A stretch of 25,363 nt of DNA from CAYVFC01 sp964450715 (GTDB taxonomy: Bacteria > Myxococcota_A > Polyangia > Polyangiales > JAFGIB01). A program made the translations under genes and the position numbers. The stretch spans positions 1-25,363 of the forward strand of contig CAYVFC010000117.1 in NCBI GenBank assembly GCA_964450715.1, in the 5' to 3' direction. Below the pieces are notes generated by a model. The model ran no database searches, had not been told where the DNA came from, and saw only the letters and a program-made list of their open reading frames with translations. Positions 21,957-25,363 of this stretch are shown here, piece after piece. Within the stretch, counting starts at the first letter, position 1, and each line of letters opens with the position of its first letter.

Positions 21957-23696
21957 CTAGTCGCGCGCTGTCACCTCGAAGATGATCGACTCGATGTGGT
22001 CGCGTAGCTGCTGCCCGTCGTCGGCAAAGAGCGCTCCCGGGCTGCCGCCCGCCCGGGCGATGCCGTCCAGCACGTCCCGGGTCTTACATGCCTCGGTCTC
22101 GTGGGACGGATCGTAGTCCGGCTGGCCGGCGTCGCTGTCGTTGCACGGAAGCGAGAACCCGATGACGAAGAGCTTCGCGACCACGCCTCCCTCTTCGCCG
22201 TATCCGCTCAACAGCGCCTCGGCGACCTGCTCGGAGGTGGGATAGGGGCACTGATACAAGGAGGGTTCGTAGTCCGGATTGGTTGCCAGATCGGCGACTC
22301 CGTCGCAGGAGTCCAAAGAATGATAGGCCCTGCAACACTCCTCGCGGTCCTGGCAGTCGCACCCCGATTGCTTGCGGAAATCGTCGTCCGGTTTGCCGTC
22401 GGTTATCAGAAGCACGTAGCGATCGGCGGTCGTGTCCGATCCGGAAGCTTCGGGATCGTAGTCGGTCTCGAAAAAGTAATACAGGTCGTCCAGGGCGGCG
22501 GCGATAGGGGCATTGCTGTAGGGACGGGTGTCGAGCAGAGCGGTCTGGATACGGTCGTTGATCGTCTCGACATCGTCAAGCGCGGCGAACAGCGCGCCCG
22601 GCCCAGCGAGCGTACTCTTGACCCCGGTATCGATGACGAACGCTTCCTCGCAGTTCGGAAAACCGAGCTTCCCCACCACGCTTCCGTCGTCCCGGGTGTA
22701 GGGGAACGTGTTGTCATCGTACGGGCCATACGACCACATCGCGTCACCGCCCAGACTGAAGACGAAATCGAAGTCGGTTGCGCTGATCAAAGTCTCAGCA
22801 CCGCGGTATGTCGGCTGAGAGTCGAAAGTCGCAAGCCCGAAGCGGATGCTCGACTGGTAGACGTCGAGAATGCCATCGACGTTCTGGTAGGTCCCGACAG
22901 GCGGAAGGTTATGGGGAATCGGGTATCCCCTATCAAAGGTGAAGAGTCCGCTGTCGCGTTCTACCGCGTAGCACTCGAAGCTCTCCCAGGTTCCGGTCAA
23001 GGTCTCCAGCATCACCGCCCAGCGGCTCTTCTCGTCCGTGGCGGGGTCCCCGTTGCAGGCGGGCAGGCACTCCTCGCAGGCGTCCGTGGTGCAGACGCAG
23101 CTCGGCTTCCACTCCATGGAGCCCGAGGTGTCGACGACCATCATCAGCAGGGGTTTGTCGAGGATGATGACCTCGGCGTCGAGTGCGACTCCGGAGTCTT
23201 GCGGGATTCCCGCGTCGGCCGACGGCTCACCGGCGTCGGCGTCCGGCGCGCTCGCGTCCGGTTCCGGCTCGCCGTCGGAGCCGTCGGCGGGCGACTCGCG
23301 GCAGAAACCCGCCTTGCAGACCCCGGCACCGACCAGGGCGCTGCAGTCGTCGTCGACCTCGCAGCCGACATCGCAGACCGACTCGCTCACCGGGTCATCC
23401 GCGCAGCAATCGCGGGAAGCGCCCAGCGTGTCCGGTGGGATGCAGGAAGGGTCTCCCGGAAGGTCTGAACAGGAAGCTTCGGTCTCGCATATCCGGGTAC
23501 AGACGCCGCAAATACAGGCCAGCCCCTCTCCGCACGCGGTCTCACAGGAGGTCAAAAAATGGGAATCCCCGCCCGTGCCGTTGACCTTGCTGTCGTAACA
23601 GCTCGAAACCGCCAGCAGAAACGGCAAAAATAAAGCGGATGCGCGCACGGAAAGGCCAGCAGCGCGAATTGCCGGATCCTTCTTTCGCTCACTCAT
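21957..23696 (-). CDS. Cysteine-rich VWA-domain lipoprotein
   Basis: Predicted 579 residues. The N-terminus is a lipoprotein signal (ALFLPFLLAVSSC, Cys33). Residues about 50-133 are cysteine-rich (many CxxC-like pairs, disulfide knots likely), followed by an Asp/Ala/Pro-rich linker (about 138-175). A von Willebrand factor A domain begins at about 182 with the MIDAS motif VVDTSGSM (Asp189, Ser191, Ser193) and continues to YVLLITDGKPDDD and VVAKLFVIGFS. A second cysteine cluster (CDCQDREECCRAYHSLDSC) is inserted in the VWA domain. Such lipoproteins are frequent in Myxococcota; the ligand is unknown. ATG 23696, preceded by GGAGGG, is chosen over an upstream start within the neighbouring gene. 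It overlaps that gene by 8 bp. Confidence 0.9.
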   Translation of the reverse strand: MSERKKDPAIRAAGLSVRASALFLPFLLAVSSCYDSKVNGTGGDSHFLTSCETACGEGLACICGVCTRICETEASCSDLPGDPSCIPPDTLGASRDCCADDPVSESVCDVGCEVDDDCSALVGAGVCKAGFCRESPADGSDGEPEPDASAPDADAGEPSADAGIPQDSGVALDAEVIILDKPLLMMVVDTSGSMEWKPSCVCTTDACEECLPACNGDPATDEKSRWAVMLETLTGTWESFECYAVERDSGLFTFDRGYPIPHNLPPVGTYQNVDGILDVYQSSIRFGLATFDSQPTYRGAETLISATDFDFVFSLGGDAMWSYGPYDDNTFPYTRDDGSVVGKLGFPNCEEAFVIDTGVKSTLAGPGALFAALDDVETINDRIQTALLDTRPYSNAPIAAALDDLYYFFETDYDPEASGSDTTADRYVLLITDGKPDDDFRKQSGCDCQDREECCRAYHSLDSCDGVADLATNPDYEPSLYQCPYPTSEQVAEALLSGYGEEGGVVAKLFVIGFSLPCNDSDAGQPDYDPSHETEACKTRDVLDGIARAGGSPGALFADDGQQLRDHIESIIFEVTARD

Positions 23697-24699
23697 CGCC
23701 CTGCCCTCCAGTCGCGGCATCGCCCCGCTCCAGCACGCACTGTCCCCCATAAACTACCACCTGACGGTACTCGGCCGGCAGGCCGTGCTCCTGGTTGTGC
23801 TCCTGCACCCGCCGGCCCAGGTCTAGGTGCGCCTGCCGGAAGCGGCGCAGCGACGCGGTGACCTCGTCCTGCAGCGGGTGGCCGGGCCAGATATCGAAGG
23901 AGAAGGTACTCCCGCCGACCGTATCGTCCCCGGCGGTGGCCGAGGGACCGGCGACCAGGCGGCTGCAGACGGTCTGCACCATGGCCTGGAAGTGGTCGAA
24001 CACGGCCGCCTCCCAGCCGGCGGGCGCGCTCAAGGGGATACTGAAGTCCTGCGCGGCATACAGCTCGCCGCCCTCCCCTGCCTGTAGCTGGACCCTTTTC
24101 GAGTCGACCAGGCTCCCGAGGGCGGCTTCGAGCTCATCCTTCCGGCCGGGCATACGCTCCAGCAGATCGGGCAGCCCGAGCGGACCCTCCCGGTAGACGA
24201 TGACCCAGATCAGCTCCTGAAGTCCCTGCCCGCTGGCCTGGTCGCGCATGCGCCCCAGCTCCTGCTCGGTGACTGCGCGGTACAGCGTGGCCGGGCCGGT
24301 GCCGGTGCAGAAGACGAGGCCGCTCTCGGTCAGATCGTAAAGGATGCCGCGCAACAGCGTTTCGTCGTCGCGGGCGAAGCGCTGCAGGATGGCGTCGCGC
24401 ATCGCGCCCCCGCTTTCATCGATGTAGTCGAGCACCGCCTTCCACAGGGTACGGCCGCGCTCGGTCGAGCCCTCGGTCAGCCGCCGCAGCTTGCGCAGAT
24501 AGGCCCTGAGCGCCATGCCGAACATGTCGGCGCTCACCTTGCGGCTCACACCTTGCGTTTCGAGCTCCCTGGCCAGGTCCACGAAGATCTGGTTGGCCAG
24601 GTGCGAGAGCGGCGCGCGCAGCCCGCCGGCCGTGGCCAGCTGGGCGATGAGCACCGTGACCTGCCGCACGATGGCGTCGATGAGCAGCTGTACGTTCAC
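23689..24699 (-). CDS. Conserved protein of unknown function, winged-helix-like
   Basis: A 336-residue soluble, mostly helical protein. The N-terminal part (LLIDAIVRQVTVLIAQLATAGG, LANQIFVDLARELETQGVSRKVSADMFG given in part) and the middle (LLRGILYDLTESGLVFCTGTG; ELIWVIVYREGPLGLPDLLERM; LEAALGSLVDSKRVQL) look like two winged-helix-type units. I think it belongs to a family seen mainly in Myxococcota but cannot name it. GTG 24699 has GGGAGG upstream. Its stop overlaps the start of the VWA lipoprotein gene, so they form a coupled pair. A regulatory role toward the lipoprotein is possible but only inferred. Confidence 0.7.
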   Translation of the reverse strand: MNVQLLIDAIVRQVTVLIAQLATAGGLRAPLSHLANQIFVDLARELETQGVSRKVSADMFGMALRAYLRKLRRLTEGSTERGRTLWKAVLDYIDESGGAMRDAILQRFARDDETLLRGILYDLTESGLVFCTGTGPATLYRAVTEQELGRMRDQASGQGLQELIWVIVYREGPLGLPDLLERMPGRKDELEAALGSLVDSKRVQLQAGEGGELYAAQDFSIPLSAPAGWEAAVFDHFQAMVQTVCSRLVAGPSATAGDDTVGGSTFSFDIWPGHPLQDEVTASLRRFRQAHLDLGRRVQEHNQEHGLPAEYRQVVVYGGQCVLERGDAATGGQGDE

Positions 24700-24717
24700 G
24701 CCTGGGCCTCCCGGGTT

Positions 24718-24746
24718 CCGCTATCCATCATCTTCGAGGATAGCGG
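24718..24746. promoter_or_regulatory. 9-bp inverted repeat upstream of the 24699 start, possible operator
   Basis: CCGCTATCC (24718-24726) and GGATAGCGG (24738-24746) are perfect complements with an 11-bp spacer. They lie 18-47 bases before the GTG start of the minus-strand gene pair. This could be an operator bound by a dimeric regulator, perhaps by the winged-helix-like product itself, or a hairpin in the mRNA leader. Confidence 0.4.
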
Positions 24747-24814
24747 GTCCCGAAGGCCCGAGGGAGATGGCAATAGGGTCATCCCGCGGGGTCGGAAGCG
24801 TCTGCGAAAAATGC

Positions 24815-24835
24815 TGTAGGGGCGGGCCGTGCGCC
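24815..24835 (-). repeat. Conserved 21-bp motif flanking palindrome B
   Basis: Reverse complement of the motif at 498-518, with 20 of 21 bases identical. It lies 21 nt beyond the outer arm of palindrome B, on the same side of the element as at copy A. Confidence 0.7.
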
Positions 24836-24856
24836 TTATCATTCTACACATCTAGT

Positions 24857-25022
24857 TAGTTCCCGGCTCGAAATGCAACTCCCGTCGCCTCGCTTGCGGG
24901 GCGGGCGCATCTGCTGCGTCGTTCCTCCTCGAAATAGCCCCACTATTCGCTCGTCGTCACTCCTTGCAGCTGCGCCCGCCGCGCTGCGCGATGCTCGGTC
25001 CGGCATTTTGAGCCGGGAACTA
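24857..25022 (-). repeat. Nested palindromic element, copy B
   Basis: The outer arms 24857-24876 and 25003-25022 pair over 20 bp with one mismatch. The inner arms 24900-24909 and 24971-24980 pair perfectly over 10 bp. The core 24910-24970, read on the minus strand, differs from copy A by about five substitutions and one inserted base in 61. Two inner-stem positions differ from copy A with matching changes on the other arm, and the outer arms are almost wholly different in sequence but still complementary. The element lies 44 bp beyond the stop of the transposase-like gene fragment and points in the same direction, the arrangement seen when a REP-associated transposase sits beside its own repeat. 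Confidence 0.85.
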
Positions 25023-25066
25023 GTTACGCTCTTTAATTTCTGGCGTTTCGATGGAGGAGCGGATGG

Positions 25067-25363
25067 TCAACTGATATCAGGCCCGGTCCGACCGGCCGCG
25101 GCCACTAGGTTCTCGAGGGCCAACCGCAGGCGAACCGCCCGGACCGTGGCGTCGTGAGGGCAAGCGGCTGCATAGTCCTGCACCGAGCGTAACGAGATAT
25201 GGAGCACCTCGGCGAGGTCGCCGCTCGACATCCCGGCTTGACGCCCGAGTTGGGCGGCTGCGCGCCGTGCGCGAACGACTGTGGCGTGACTTCCCAGCAG
25301 GCAAGGATCGGCCGCCGTCGCGTGGGCCGCGGCCGCTGCCAGACGAGCGCTGCCCGCAGCGCG
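25067..25363 (-). CDS. 3' end of a gene; product resembles the C-terminal HTH extension of REP-associated tyrosine transposases
   Basis: An open frame enters from the right edge and stops with TGA at 25069-25067, giving 98 residues. It has no start inside the window. The segment DPCLLGSHATVVRARRAAAQLG, then RQAGMSSGDLAEVLHISLRSVQDYAA (given in parts), has the pattern of the DnaA-C-like helix-turn-helix tail that follows the Y1 domain in many REP-associated tyrosine transposases (TnpA-REP/RAYT). The catalytic HUH and Tyr motifs would lie beyond the window, so the assignment is not proven. Palindromic copy B lies just past the stop. Another HTH regulator is possible. Confidence 0.55.
   Translation of the reverse strand, partial: RAAGSARLAAAAAHATAADPCLLGSHATVVRARRAAAQLGRQAGMSSGDLAEVLHISLRSVQDYAAACPHDATVRAVRLRLALENLVAAAGRTGPDIS

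Overview
The window is high-GC chromosomal DNA from a Gram-negative bacterium, most likely a Myxococcota (formerly deltaproteobacterial) lineage. The taxonomic clues are a cysteine-rich VWA lipoprotein, an outer-membrane protein ending in thrombospondin type-3 repeats, a MinD/J-domain/HTH fusion protein, a DUF2378-like protein, many GTG starts and GTGA/ATGA overlaps. This is an inference from gene content; there is no rRNA or other phylogenetic marker here.

Layout. 1-525 is gene-free and holds a tandem 37-bp repeat and a large nested palindrome (copy A). 526-4289 is a leftward operon-like run: HNH nuclease, MinD-like/J-like/HTH fusion, maf, yggS. A long perfect inverted repeat (4391-4511) separates it from a rightward run of a secreted lamin-tail-domain protein and recD2. 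recD2 is interrupted by an assembly gap (10 N at 7224-7233) flanked by artefactual poly-C/poly-G. A palindromic repeat follows recD2.

9340-15676 is the centre of interest: a stressosome island. It encodes a STAS/SEC14-like protein, three RsbR-type HAMP-STAS paralogues, an RsbS, two RsbT-type kinases, an RsbX phosphatase, and a histidine kinase whose N-terminus looks like the RsbT-binding domain of RsbU. The likely logic is that R/S proteins hold the RsbT kinase; phosphorylation of R and S releases it; RsbX resets the complex; and free RsbT acts on the histidine kinase instead of on an RsbU phosphatase. No sigma factor, RsbV/RsbW pair or response regulator is present in the window.

15709-24699 holds a serine beta-lactamase-like hydrolase, an exbB-exbD-tonB set ended by a terminator, a calcium-binding-repeat outer-membrane protein, two lipoproteins (one VWA) and a conserved unknown protein overlapping the VWA gene.

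24700-25363 holds a second copy of the nested palindrome (copy B), followed on the minus strand side by the 3' end of a gene whose product resembles the C-terminal helix-turn-helix extension of REP-associated tyrosine transposases. The two palindromes share a ~90% identical core, but their stems differ in sequence and are complementary within each copy. This points to a structure-selected mobile or RNA element.
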